This document shows, one piece after another, positions 16,601 through 24,000 of a stretch of DNA of 27,970 nucleotides. The DNA is taken from contig JBFWWP010000048.1 of assembly GCA_050246115.1 (NCBI GenBank), positions 1-27,970 of the forward strand, read 5' to 3'. The first letter of the stretch is position 1. Every line of letters starts with the position of its first letter. The stretch is from JBFWWP01 sp050246115 (GTDB lineage Bacteria; Planctomycetota; UBA8108; UBA1146; JAJFFE01). Under the pieces are notes generated by a model. The model made no database searches. It had not been told where the DNA came from and saw nothing but the letters and a program-made list of their open reading frames with translations. Made by a program: the position numbers and the translations under genes.

Positions 16601-18499
16601 CAGCGGCGGCTCACTGTCGTCGGGAAGACGATCCCATTCGACGACGTAGGCCGCGAGTTTCAGCGGGTTGGCGCCGTTGGCATAGAACCACCAGTCGTCG
16701 GGGACATCGTTCCACGTGCTCGTTCCGAGCCGGGCCCCTTGGCCGAAGTAGTGGAGGCGATTGTCGTTGAACTGGGCGGCGGAGTAGTCGTTATCGTCCG
16801 GTCGCCCCGGAGCCCAGGCGGTGTAACCCCAAGACTCCCCCGTGACCCAGTGCCAGTCTCCGGCCGGCTCGGAGCAGAACGAGCCGGTTCCCGCACCCCG
16901 TTGGAGCCCGCCCAGGAAGGGCCCGTGCCCGTCCGGGGAGTAACCCACGAGTGAGTTCCCGGCGCCGAGACCAGGCTCGTCCGCGCTGTAGAACCAGGAG
17001 GCCGGTGTCTCGCGCGTCAGGCGAGCGACGAAGGCGTTCTCATCCGGGGACGTCACGGTCGCCAGGTAGCCGCCCGCTGCGTGCGCGAGCTGGGCCGCGT
17101 CGAGGAAGCGCACCCCGCCAGGGACGACGACGACCTCGTAGTAGTGACCGTTTCCACCGTCATCCGCAGCCCACTGCACCTTCCCGGAAACCGCGTCCTG
17201 GACGATCAGGTTGTCCCAGGCAATCTGATAGGGCGCCGTGCTCACATCGGTTCCGCTGTCGACGTGGAAGAACAGGGGCTCCGAAGTCACGTTTTGGCTG
17301 CGGAGCAGGACCCACTCCCCGTCGTCCCCGAGGAAGTACCAGCCGAGGCGTGAGCCCTGGCGGCGAAACCGCATCGTGCCACTGAGGTCATCGGTCGGTG
17401 CAATCCTCGAGAGCTGATCCTCGTACTCGGAGTACAGAAACGCCTTGTAGATGCTGTGTCCACCCCAGCCGGCCGGGAGGCCGGAGCTGTCAGTGCGCTC
17501 GAGAGTGGCGACCACGACACGGTCCAGCGCGTTGTAGAGGCGCAGCGCGGTCCAGCGCCCGCCGGTCGCCGGAAACGGCGCCCCGAGAATCTCGAAGTCG
17601 ATTCGGATGTCGAAGTCGCCACAGAGGACGCTGTTGGTGACTCGCTGTTGCCACCAGGGGCCGCTGGTGCAGTTGCCGTGATCGAGGATGAGGCGACCGT
17701 TCTGCTGGTAGGTCGTATGGCAACCGGTCGAAGGCCACGAGTAGAGAGCAGGATCACTCTGGGGAGCCGCGAACTCCTCCGTGAACTCGCCGACGCAGGC
17801 GCCGAACGCGGGGCTGGTGATCCTCAGGTCGTCGAAGCGCGCTGTGTAGGCGGTCGTGGCCGAGGTCGTCCCCGTGTAGAGCTGCACATAGACGTCGCTG
17901 TCGTCCACGATCTCGTCGCGCAGCAGGACCCAGCCGCGGGTCAGGCAGCTCGAGGCGAGAGGGTTGGGAGCATCGGAGAGCGCATACCAGCGAACCCGGC
18001 TGCCAGACCGCAGAATCCGCAGCCAGCCGCTCGAGTCGCAAGTTCGTTCGATCACAGAGCCGGCGGGGCTGCCGACCCACGCCTTGTACTCGTTGATCCA
18101 GACCGCTGCGTACCGTGTGAAGCACTCCATGGTCGCGAAAATCGATGAGTTCGAGACCCTGAGAAGGTTGAGTGACGTCCACTGTTCCATCACTTGTGTC
18201 GGGTCGTTGTAGTGGACCTGAACGTCGAAGTCTCCGGAGAGAAACTGAATGGACGGGTTCATCGCGTAGATCACCGAGCCCGCGCTCCCGCAGTTGCGCT
18301 GGAGGTGAAGCTCGCCCGCGGTCTCCACCACGGTGCCGCAACCCGAAACCGTCCAGTTCGGATTCAGGACACCGTTCTGGAAATCATCGGTAAAGGGCAA
18401 GGCGAGCGGGGCTTGGGCAGTAGCAAGTGAACCGCACAAGACCACGAGCCACGACAAGAGTCCGAGCGCGACCAGTCCGTTCCTTCGCGTGCGTACCAA
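7604..18499 (-). CDS. Giant exported RHS/YD-repeat protein with lectin, toroid, dockerin-like and He_PIG domains
   Basis: The protein has 3631 residues from a TTG start at 18499, chosen because GAGGAGG lies 6 nt upstream (complement of 18506-18512) and a signal peptide follows (core VALGLLSWLVVLCGSLATA). The frame stays open 30 codons further upstream without support. Approximate domain order: two jelly-roll/LamG-like domains (36-225, 240-434, each ending in D-x-L-x-x); C-type lectin-like domain (438-620, with WHWVTGESWGYTAW and FNDNRLHYFG); alpha/alpha toroid (765-1110, with QKQLANGSWGG and GGWRYQANGPTQDMSVSSWF); PKD-like domain (1205-1305); two dockerin-like repeats (1320-1375); five He_PIG Ig-like domains (1495-1953); two further Ig-like domains; a GHNW segment opening the RHS shell (about 2150); YD repeats (about 2365-3270); RHS core (3273-3375, with YFLRTRFYDPTAGRFLTPDT and ending DPLG); and a beta-rich C-terminal module of about 254 residues with no recognised family. 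It is probably a surface or secreted RHS shell delivering or displaying that C-terminal module. Confidence 0.93.
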   Translation of the reverse strand: MVRTRRNGLVALGLLSWLVVLCGSLATAQAPLALPFTDDFQNGVLNPNWTVSGCGTVVETAGELHLQRNCGSAGSVIYAMNPSIQFLSGDFDVQVHYNDPTQVMEQWTSLNLLRVSNSSIFATMECFTRYAAVWINEYKAWVGSPAGSVIERTCDSSGWLRILRSGSRVRWYALSDAPNPLASSCLTRGWVLLRDEIVDDSDVYVQLYTGTTSATTAYTARFDDLRITSPAFGACVGEFTEEFAAPQSDPALYSWPSTGCHTTYQQNGRLILDHGNCTSGPWWQQRVTNSVLCGDFDIRIDFEILGAPFPATGGRWTALRLYNALDRVVVATLERTDSSGLPAGWGGHSIYKAFLYSEYEDQLSRIAPTDDLSGTMRFRRQGSRLGWYFLGDDGEWVLLRSQNVTSEPLFFHVDSGTDVSTAPYQIAWDNLIVQDAVSGKVQWAADDGGNGHYYEVVVVPGGVRFLDAAQLAHAAGGYLATVTSPDENAFVARLTRETPASWFYSADEPGLGAGNSLVGYSPDGHGPFLGGLQRGAGTGSFCSEPAGDWHWVTGESWGYTAWAPGRPDDNDYSAAQFNDNRLHYFGQGARLGTSTWNDVPDDWWFYANGANPLKLAAYVVEWDRLPDDSEPPLQVHLMPGYPNAPFTDPGERKLVRPGVETMIWGSANHGDGSALGATYTFEILPNPDVTTFTDGSLTGIVVDDRLIHEFVTFELAPGVASSFVTVTLTVEVPGGGIDSALVELFVVSNSDPLSDTPLEAQRIDAEIAIEDALRYLYQKQLANGSWGGSVELSGAFNSHPVGVTAVAVWAFANQGHTPGLNPDESIYGRTVEQALEYLLARGQIAGTTGGGASVANLFRGASANGVSDLNENCQSVFIDGRFGDPLGYYYETALVAAALCATGRPLDRVPAGPLVGMTYHEVVEDIIDWFGVAQKTGGGWRYQANGPTQDMSVSSWFYLAMEAAENVFHIPVPDWIKQEAEDFMNTAQGLSVGSAGGYPFGYDYFFPASCQFYALPCTHGFGTTAGGLSGLVLVESEGPFVVPGARLALAAPPLDGIANKRNRALLFLGEHWNLSVLPQPPGSSALYGVTGNLGNTYAMVSVARALRLTAWSQGLPPGQNILLTNNGTQFDWETGEVIPTGAISPPGSATEGYVPYLVRTQLDAGAPADRGHWEFEHYGDELNTAFAVLTLDPVVFRFYGNLPPVSHPGGPYFVECVGSNTEIQLNGILSYDPEEAPITYQWSTGVPGVTIVAPTTVDPTIVIDPAVSGFQPIRIALTVDDGEHTTTEWVDIEIADRRPPSLATTIDENVIPSGTLVRAEANDDGAVNIADPVYTLAYLFNGGPMTCLQASDSNNDGAVNIADPVYTLAYLFNGGAVPAFPFPDCGTIELTIGCDLYLSCPGEPPVSAGTIEVEVSAIDSCNPLTTHAEIETACGTVSIDPGTSIELDCEAGTCAVLDQGALVVIDAASAILRVTATDDRGWESSQSLELCTDNTAPVITSEPPTLAEPNVLYEYAVVVDDPDVNVLTFQLLAGPPGLSLDPVTGVVQWTPTALQQFEKIVEVRVTDGLGGEATQRFGVRPYATPIYNLPPVIVESAPLSAAEGQTYSFNAAATDPNDDVLEYSLAVAPAGMVINPGNGVILWTPAADQNGPRTVSLTVRDPLGLTDTFTWVIAVADLINTAPVFTSTPVTTTAEGDYYAYLPVVYDGDGDSLMWTLDEAPEGMLFTPTSGLVQWEPSASDAGTYAIAIRVADGRGGVVTQAYTLVVAEALDGGPVFTSTPVLGATEGMLYQYAALAVDDGGTPVTYSVVSGPPGLTIDPDTGFVSWTPGADQSGFRQVSLVATDQGGLVGPPQTYQIDVAEALNAPPVIVSIPVPNAEFGDPYAYAVVVEDTDSIAFTYAILEGPVGASISAAGVFEWTPSVAGVFPVTLRVTDDGGLTDTQFFALSVHETLDITPPVLTVTATPSIVSVGDPVSITVMVTDVSPLSSLTAEVNGAPLALAPDGTATFVPSLPGLFVVTVIAMDAGALTTTRRAEFRASTVTDNGPPTVAWSSPATQSVIDGPIDVIGTAHDADLVFYELQVSVDGGGTFIPLRRGLTPVVSGVLGTIVPGEFLTGTYLFRLCAEDSWGNVACTSPVELDLGPANPAPGFHRFTLLDGFVEVAGIPLAVRRTYDVRQRRPGDFGHNWSLEASGARLEQTRAMGADWIQSIDTTDPLVPVYGLTSNVPHRVTVHLPDGSVHRFEMVPYPQQQALFPIEVVDFVEFVPYPGTHSQLSTNSDPSFVQPASPGPVELVDGSFQVYSPSSYTLTLRDGRRLIFTRDPASGEYPLVRVTEPNGNFVDIGPAGLVHSSGASMSLARDPEGRVTSLSTPAGSTRTYSYDSVGDLISATDFEGYTTQYVYDDRHRLVQIVDPRGFTPGTLLYDEVGRLTGVVDSNGNTISLALNEVVNQHVVTDRLGNTSVISYDSRGNVVSVLDADLHETTFTYDAEDRLLSKTNPLGHTESYEYDATGLLTQYTDPLGGTIAYTYDAGGRPLTVTDKIGRTTTYEYDTFGNRTAFVSPGGGRAEWTYDTDGNVIEAVDAVGGTSTWDRDPFNPRLVTFTDSIGRVALFETNQRGQVILEAYLKDGELAAYSYEIDENGLTRSSTLPSGATGSLILGAGGYPAFAVDYSGARQAITFDAAGDVSAITGVGTPVTLFERDAERRVVRVENPEGTAIQRLLDTAGRPTHLETPSGRTVAATYDAAGRTLSETLSGSAPITYVYDALGRVTSSATDHDTLGTVTRTYEYDAASQLTAEVNELGERTEYVHDLEGRITSVTFPDLTSAITTYDLAGRPTSFTNELGQTLSYAYSVGGLLLSVTDSVTPSPGVTSYTYNDLGGLESATTPGGSVWTVESDPVGRISAQSYPWGGTISWHRDGTGRALAVDMPTGQTIFRDYDEAGRLTAVQPGLDSPEVFNYDDAGNLTAVMDGTGLTTYTRAPNGAVGRIDYSSGDFVEYQYDVHGRVVALVTPGGATNYQYDAQSRLAVADDTAVGTTSYHYDAVGRLARIQHPDGSETVYQRDSRGRVTRLVTTNALATVIRDENYTYDLAGNPISASGLSESVLYTYDSASRVTAESWTGASAIGTQTYAYDTDWNPTMMGSRTLTYDGAQRLTSDGEFTSYTYDLAGRPVERWNSSTTELFAYDVYGRLSQVTRTDTSGTIVIELEYDFLDLLRAIRVDGVLDRTFLWETEVGSVPRLLEERDGSGSLCRRYVHGLRPVAIDSVTDVVLHQDPLGSTRVVTDMVGTVLETNTFSAYGDGATPLGSASSLLFAGELYLPELDLYFLRTRFYDPTAGRFLTPDTEPVAPELPTSFAPFLYAAANPVRFTDPLGTRSFGELNAVLSIAGQLARIALPNLPLPVSLITEALIGNTSRFVGASGVGVSMSIGVGASRGIASATAGLSLAYKRGREYHLLELGLQAGVGFAARDPKTKRSVSIEGGIIMGQSTGNPEFPNSSPGAGVSLVLGGSYARQSTLTQAVGPLERNLNADVTTKKAAYVRLSVPLFSDCQPTWCEAFTVSGGFLTESWRTLWPSSSAPPLLPPQTRSQWSTESGPDIFGFSVSMTLFWVTFGDPKYRRFGGIWDYTLAP
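14377..14536 (-). repeat. Tandem dockerin-like coding repeat inside the RHS gene
   Basis: Two 64-bp units (14377-14440 and 14473-14536, period 96 bp) are about 86 percent identical. They encode N-D-D-G-A-V-N-I-A-D-P-V-Y-T-L-A-Y-L-F-N-G-G twice. Each unit has the D/N-x-D/N-x-D-G spacing of a calcium-binding loop followed by the hydrophobic helix of type-I dockerin-like modules. The pair lies between the PKD-like and He_PIG regions, not at the C-terminus as in the neighbouring proteins. Confidence 0.85.
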
Positions 18500-18512
18500 G
18501 CACCACCTCCTC
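18497..18512 (-). promoter_or_regulatory. Ribosome binding site and TTG start of the giant RHS gene
   Basis: On the minus strand GAGGAGG (18506-18512) is followed by six bases and then TTG (18497-18499) in the RHS frame. No ATG or GTG in this frame has a comparable site: the upstream ATGs (at 18577 and 18589) have none, and starting there would put 30 extra residues ahead of the signal peptide. A rare TTG start preceded by an optimal site suggests deliberately modest translation of a very large product. Confidence 0.75.
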
Positions 18513-18916
18513 GAGACTGCGACGTGTCTATCCGAATCGAACGCAGCCGCCAGGCCTAGGCAGCGAGTCCGAGCCATCGTCCGAACCAAGTCTGCAAGAT
18601 CATAATGCCCGCAGGCGAGGGCAGCCTATCCTCTCGAGCAGTCTCGTGAAGACTGTGGAGGTTAGAAAACTGTCGCACCTCCGGCGTGCCCATACAACCC
18701 TTCGTCTGGTGCGCTGGGCTGAACACGTAGCCCTGGGGTGAAGCGGACGCGGCTTCGCCGCGGCGGCGGCGGGCCTTACCCCCCCTCGACAACAAGGTGT
18801 GAACCCGCTGGTTTCCCGGAGGCTCGATTCCTGGAGAGGGTGGGGCCATGGGACGAACAAACAGGTAATCCCCAGAACGGCAGCCAGGTGCCCAGGTAGC
18901 TGCCCAAGGCATCGGC
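18500..18916. other. Intergenic region between the RHS gene and the 590-aa dockerin-like gene
   Basis: These 417 bp separate two co-directional genes, so the RHS gene probably has its own promoter here. I could not find a good -35/-10 pair. A GC-rich stem (CGCGGCTTCGCCGCG, 18749-18763) sits near the middle and has no T-run on either side. A minus-strand frame is open across much of the region, but it lacks a start site and overlaps the end of the dockerin-like gene, so I do not call it. Confidence 0.45.
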
Positions 18917-20689
18917 TTACGGGCAAGAGGCATAGCTGGCGCAGTCCAGCAGGTCGGCCGTGAAGTCGAAACCGCAGGCAAAAAAAGGATCGGGCAGCGG
19001 CACGGTGGTCGATCCGAACAGAGCAGCCAGGATGGCCACCGCGTCGGCGATGTTGATGGTCCCGTCATCGTTGGAATCGCTCGCGTCGCGGCAGCTCAGG
19101 GCGGTCGGCGGGTTGCCGCCGGGGAACAGACTCGCCAAGAGGTACACCGCATCCGCGATGTTGAACAAGCCGTCACCGTTCGAGTCTCCCCGCAGGAACA
19201 ACGGAAACCCTCCGCCGCTCCGGCCAAGGGCTTCGAGGTATGCCAGTGCGAGTTCGCTCTGGTCGCCTCCGTATCCGCCGAACTCCCAGCTCTGGGAGAT
19301 CATGAGCGTGCCATCCGAATGCAAGGCAATTACTCCGACGTTGTATCCTACGCCTGCCTGAGTCCAGATGACCTCGGCTGACGTCACGTCCGGGGCGTCG
19401 CCGCCCGTGACCGCGAGTCGATCGGTCCAGTCATTCCCCAACTGATCCTGGGTGTAGGGCACGGCACTCAATGAACTGAGATCGAGTCCCGCAACGCTAG
19501 CATTGGCTCCGTTGAGCGCAAGGAGGTCATCGTCTCCATCCAGGGAGCCGATCGCGTCGATGCCATCTCGCAGGTCCAGGTCGCTGACGAGATGCTGAAA
19601 GCCCCAATGATCCCCACTCTCCAGGTAGATCCCAACTCCCGAAGCCGCCCAGGCAGCCAGAGTGTTTGCCTCGAGGAGGGAAAGGCGGTTGTCGTCCGGG
19701 AATGTCCCCAGCATCACCCAGACGGTTTGAACGTTCATCAAGTCGAGGCATCCTTGGTTGAACATGATCCCGAAGTCGAGGAAGAGGTTGGCCTGAATTG
19801 CCACCCGGCCAACGTCGAGAAGCGCATCCCGGAGCTGGGTGGCGCTCGAGACGAGCCCGCCTCCCTCCTTGCCTATGATGAGGTCGGTATGGAAGGGACT
19901 TAGATCCAAACTTCCAGCTACGTACAACGAGCACGAGCCCGTCGTTCCTGAGTCCCCCAGCGGGCAGCTCCATTCGATCGTGTACGTATTGAGGCCGCCA
20001 ACGGTGGGGCTGTGCTGGATCGTGGAGGCTCCGACGACGGTGACGGTCGCGACGACGACCCCATTCTCGAGGAGCCGAAGACCCGTGTAGCCGGCTGCGT
20101 AGGCCGCGACGATGTCGAAGGACACACTGACCAAGTTCTGCATACAGTCGTAGGAACAGATGATCGACCCGAGGTCGCCGCAGGTAGCCGTCGTCGACAC
20201 ATTGAGGATGAACTCACCGTTCGCAATTAGGGCGCCGAAATGCGAGATCCGAATCAACACCGTACTGCCACCCGAGAGGGTCAGGGTAACGGATGAATCC
20301 CGCCGAATGGACGAATCGAACCCGTTGCACGCAGGGATGGCGTGGTCGTCGTTGCACGCGAGTTCGAGCCCTCCGCAAGTGTCGAACACGGTCAAGACCG
20401 TGTCCATGCCTTGGTCGATCCCGGGAGCGTCGTGCGTTCCGCATGTGTCAAAGGTGTAACTACCGGTGACCGGAACCGAGAAGGAGAACCAGACGTCAGG
20501 GTTCGTGGCAGCGCTCCCACAGCCCGATGTTCCGTCATTCGACGCGGCAGCGACACTGCCGACAGCAGCCGGCATGCCGATGCCAACCACCTGAGGAGCT
20601 GTGCAAGAGTCATTGGCGGGCTGAGCCGCTAGGAAGCCATGACTCCACACGGTTGCAGCGACGTAGCATACGAGTTTGCAAGCCTTCAC
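18917..20689 (-). CDS. Exported protein with PPC-like, DUF4350/GATase-like and C-terminal dockerin-like domains
   Basis: The product has 590 residues from a GTG start at 20689, chosen because AAGGAG (complement of 20698-20703) lies 8 nt upstream and the protein then opens with a signal peptide ending near FLAAQ. Residues ~25-170 resemble a bacterial pre-peptidase C-terminal (PPC) beta-sandwich: NPDVWFSFSVPVTGSYTFDT, then MDTVLTVFDTCGGLELACND. Residues ~175-255 look like a fibronectin-like domain ending TYTIEWSCPLG. Residues ~270-495 look like an alpha/beta domain of the DUF4350/class-I-amidotransferase-like type (VWVMLGTFPDDNRLSLLEAN, ...WAASGVGIYLESGDHWGF). I see no catalytic Cys-His-Glu triad, so binding rather than catalysis is likely. 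Residues ~498-560 carry two dockerin-like loops (SNGDGLFNIADAVYLLASLF; SNDDGTINIADAVAILAALF). The role is unknown. It shares the dockerin-like signature with the RHS and beta-helix neighbours. Confidence 0.85.
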   Translation of the reverse strand: MKACKLVCYVAATVWSHGFLAAQPANDSCTAPQVVGIGMPAAVGSVAAASNDGTSGCGSAATNPDVWFSFSVPVTGSYTFDTCGTHDAPGIDQGMDTVLTVFDTCGGLELACNDDHAIPACNGFDSSIRRDSSVTLTLSGGSTVLIRISHFGALIANGEFILNVSTTATCGDLGSIICSYDCMQNLVSVSFDIVAAYAAGYTGLRLLENGVVVATVTVVGASTIQHSPTVGGLNTYTIEWSCPLGDSGTTGSCSLYVAGSLDLSPFHTDLIIGKEGGGLVSSATQLRDALLDVGRVAIQANLFLDFGIMFNQGCLDLMNVQTVWVMLGTFPDDNRLSLLEANTLAAWAASGVGIYLESGDHWGFQHLVSDLDLRDGIDAIGSLDGDDDLLALNGANASVAGLDLSSLSAVPYTQDQLGNDWTDRLAVTGGDAPDVTSAEVIWTQAGVGYNVGVIALHSDGTLMISQSWEFGGYGGDQSELALAYLEALGRSGGGFPLFLRGDSNGDGLFNIADAVYLLASLFPGGNPPTALSCRDASDSNDDGTINIADAVAILAALFGSTTVPLPDPFFACGFDFTADLLDCASYASCP

Positions 20690-21033
20690 GTCGGTTGCTC
20701 CTTCCACTCCAAATCCGAACCCAGGCCCCCGCCCGTCACGGCTAGGGTATGCTGGGCGGATCGAAAAACCAGTGGCTCCCACGGCCAGTTTCCAAACCAG
20801 TAGCACTGCGGATTGCGCTCGTCATTTCTCGGAGTTGCCGTCGTCCTGCTCGCCGAATGGTGACCGCGTGATCCGCGCGAATCTGCCCACGACACTCTCT
20901 CCTCCTTGCAGCACCGGTGAATGCCGGTGCCGTCGACGGTCGGAGGGGCGTTCCGGTTGGTCCGCCCGCGCAAGAGCGGCGTGACGAACCCAACTCGAGT
21001 CAAGCACCCGGTGATCCCCATAGCGTTCGAACC
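20690..21033. other. Intergenic region between the beta-helix and 590-aa genes
   Basis: These 344 bp contain no convincing gene. A hairpin, GCACCGG-TGAATG-CCGGTGC (20911-20930), lies about 105 bp downstream of the beta-helix stop on the minus strand. It has no following T-run, so it is at best a weak terminator. The ribosome binding site of the 590-aa gene occupies the left end. Confidence 0.45.
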
Positions 21034-24000
21034 TCACGGGCCACAGGCCGTCGGCGGCACGGCGCACGAAAGCGTTGTGGAAATCGCCACCCCGCAGTTC
21101 GGAAACGGTGCGACGGGAGGTGGCCCTGCGGAGAAGAGATAGGTGAGCAACGAGATCCCGTCTGCGATGTCGACCCCGTTGTCGCCGTTCACGTCCGCCG
21201 CAAGCAGGCAGTCCAAGGCCCCCCCACTGAACAGGTACGTGAGCAGGGTCACCGGGTCCGCGACATTCACTAGCAGGTCATCGTTAAGGTCCCCGCGGAG
21301 GATCCGCAGTCCGGCGGAGCCGAGGGACTCGTAGGCGCCCATGTCGGTGAGCGGGGCTGCGCCGAAGCCGGTGTCCGGCGTGGCCGGATCATCGATCGCG
21401 CGTGGGTTGCCGACGAGGTCGAGCACGAAGGTAGTGCCGATCACCGAGTTGTTGCCCGCATCGATGGCGATCGACCCCGGCGCCAACCGATAGTCCGCCG
21501 AAGAGTCCCCCGAAGCCGGAGCGACGAAGTCGGGATCGGCGTCGACGAGGCCCGGAAGGAGAGCGGCGCTCGAGCCCGACCACAGGGAATAACCGCCCGT
21601 CAAGAGAGTGGACCCTTGGACCGCGACATCCGCCCCACTGTTGCCCCAGAGGATCGTGTTCGAGACCTCGAGCGTTCCTGAGGTCGCCATGTGGAGCCCG
21701 CCTGTCAGCCCAGGGCCGGCGGTGTTGTCGGCGATGGTGCTCCCGCGGACTGCAAGCGCGACGCCCGCGCCCTGCACCGTCGCCCCGGCGCCGGGCCCTA
21801 CGGACTGGTTGACCGCCAGAAGCGAGTTGAAGATCTGCACGGTAGCGTTCGCGTCGATCGTGACCCCGCCGGCCGAGCCCGGGCCGCTACTGGTGTTCGC
21901 CAGGAACCGGCAGCGATCGAGCCGCAGCGTCAGCGGCGCGAGCGGGACCAACGGACCCGATGCCCACAAGCCCCCGCTCTGGATCCCGGAATTCGACTGG
22001 AACAGACACTCCGAGAAGAGCGCGGTGCCGCTTCCAGAGACCCAAGCCGGGGAAGTCACGGTGCTGATGCCCGGGACCGTAGCAGCGGGGATCCCTTGAG
22101 TGAACGAACAGTTCTCGACCAAGGCGGAAGTACCGGTGCTCACAGCCAGCGTGAGGCTGTTCCCCGCCTGCCCGACGAAGGCGCAATCTCGAATCGTCGC
22201 GAGGCCAGACTGCGCCGCATTCGGGCTGATCATCAGGGCCGAACCACCCTCGTTGTCGGTGAAAGAGCAGTCTCGAATCTGAATGTCCACATGTGCGTCG
22301 GGGAGGATTCGCACAGCACTCACCCCCGGAGGCTGGGAGCTCACCGGCACCGTCGCGCGGTTTCCTTCGAACTGAGTCCCCGTGATCAATACGCTGTCGG
22401 CCAGTTGGAGCACCGCGCCGCCGCCGTCAAACGCTTCGTTTCGGCGGAAGGAACAGTCGGTCAGGGTCACCGCAGCCTGGCGCCCAGGTAGCGGGGTGGC
22501 TGCCATCGAAACCGCAGACAGGCCTCCTGCCTGGGTCCCACTCACCGTGAAACCGCTCACACCGTAGTTGTCCTCCAGCGATGTGCGAATCAGCTGTAGG
22601 TGCCCTCCCTCGACGTAGATTCCACCTCCCACGATTGCTTGATTGAATCGAATCCGACAGTCGATCAGGACGCGGTCGGAGTCGTCGGACGAAGAAGGAG
22701 GTTGACTGAGGATTCCTCCTCCACGCTGGGGGCCGGGTTGGTTCGCGTGTCCTCCTTCGATCGTCAACCCATCGAGCACAGCACTCGAGATGATGCTCAC
22801 GACGCTGAAAGCGTTGAGAGCGTTCAGGCCGCTGGACGACGGCGCTTGCCCTGGCGCGTAGACGTCGTTCCCGTCCAGATCTCCCGAGAGGATCGTCTCG
22901 AAGAAGTCGAAGTTGCGGTTATCGGGCGAGAACCCGGAGCCGTCGTACGCGCCCCGGTAACCGCCGCGCAGCGTGAGCTCGGGAACGACGAAGGTCGCAT
23001 CCCGACCCAGAGACTGAAACAGGGCGAAGTACAGTTGCCCCGGAACGTAGCGTCCCTGTGCGATACGGATCTCATCGACGAGGGGTCTCGGGTCGCTGGG
23101 CGAGATCACGCTGCTCGCCACGGTGAGCGCTTCGCTCAACTCGCGAAACGCGGTGGACCATGTCTGCCCGTCCCCGCCCGGAGGCGCGTTCGCATCGACG
23201 TAGAGGATCGGCGACGACACCGTCACGAGGAGCTGATGGTGGGGTACCGACCCCTCTTGATCGAGAAACAGAAGGTAGGGTAGTCCTGGGGTCAGGCCAT
23301 TGACCTCGAAGCGGACATCGCGGACGTCCGCGCAGCCCGCAATCGGACCGCACCCGGCACCGCAACCCAGCTCCGTCAAGCTCGCGCACGGCGAAGCGGC
23401 TGCATAGAGCGCGGCAACGACTGGGGGTGTGTTCTGCGCATCGGGGAAGTAGGGGCCGATGCCCGAAGTGGTGCGGATCCGAAGGCTCGCAGTTCGAGGA
23501 CGAACCAGTACCCAGTTGCTCCGGCCACCGCTGAACCCGTTCTGTTCGGGATCACACGTGGGCAAGGGGTCGGAGGACGAGCTCGTCGACTGGCCGAACG
23601 ATACGTCGAGCGGAAACGGCCGCCCCAGGGTCGCCTCCCAGAGGTTCGTGTCCGAGCACTCGTTGCTGGGCAGCAAGATCACCAGGTCGTCGAAAACCAC
23701 CGAGGCGAAGACGCCCACGGACAACCGCGGGTAAACCGGCTCGGCAATCCCGCTGGCGCTCGCTCCCAGCGGAACGAACCCAAAGGCCGTGCTGAAAGAA
23801 AAAAACTCGTAGTTGTTCCCCAGCCGTCGGATCATCAACCGTCCCGCGGACGTCGGGGTGGTGAGCTGCAAAAGCGCTGTCGGGGTACCCGGAGCACTCC
23901 TCCTGTAGAAGTGCGTCCCGTCGCTGGCGATGAAGTAACTCAGGCTGCATGCGGGCGAGCCGGTGGCGACCGAGACCAGCTCGACACTGAACACCGTGGT

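Noticed and set aside
20911..20930. Hairpin GCACCGG/CCGGTGC as a terminator after the beta-helix operon
   Set aside because: The stem is only 7 bp, there is no T-run on either strand, and it lies over 100 bp past the stop codon. It is mentioned only as a weak structure.
21034..21067. Shared sequence ending GAACCTCAC after both beta-helix stop codons as an attachment site
   Set aside because: The match is simply the end of the tandem duplication unit. It is continuous with the homologous coding region and there is no integrase nearby.
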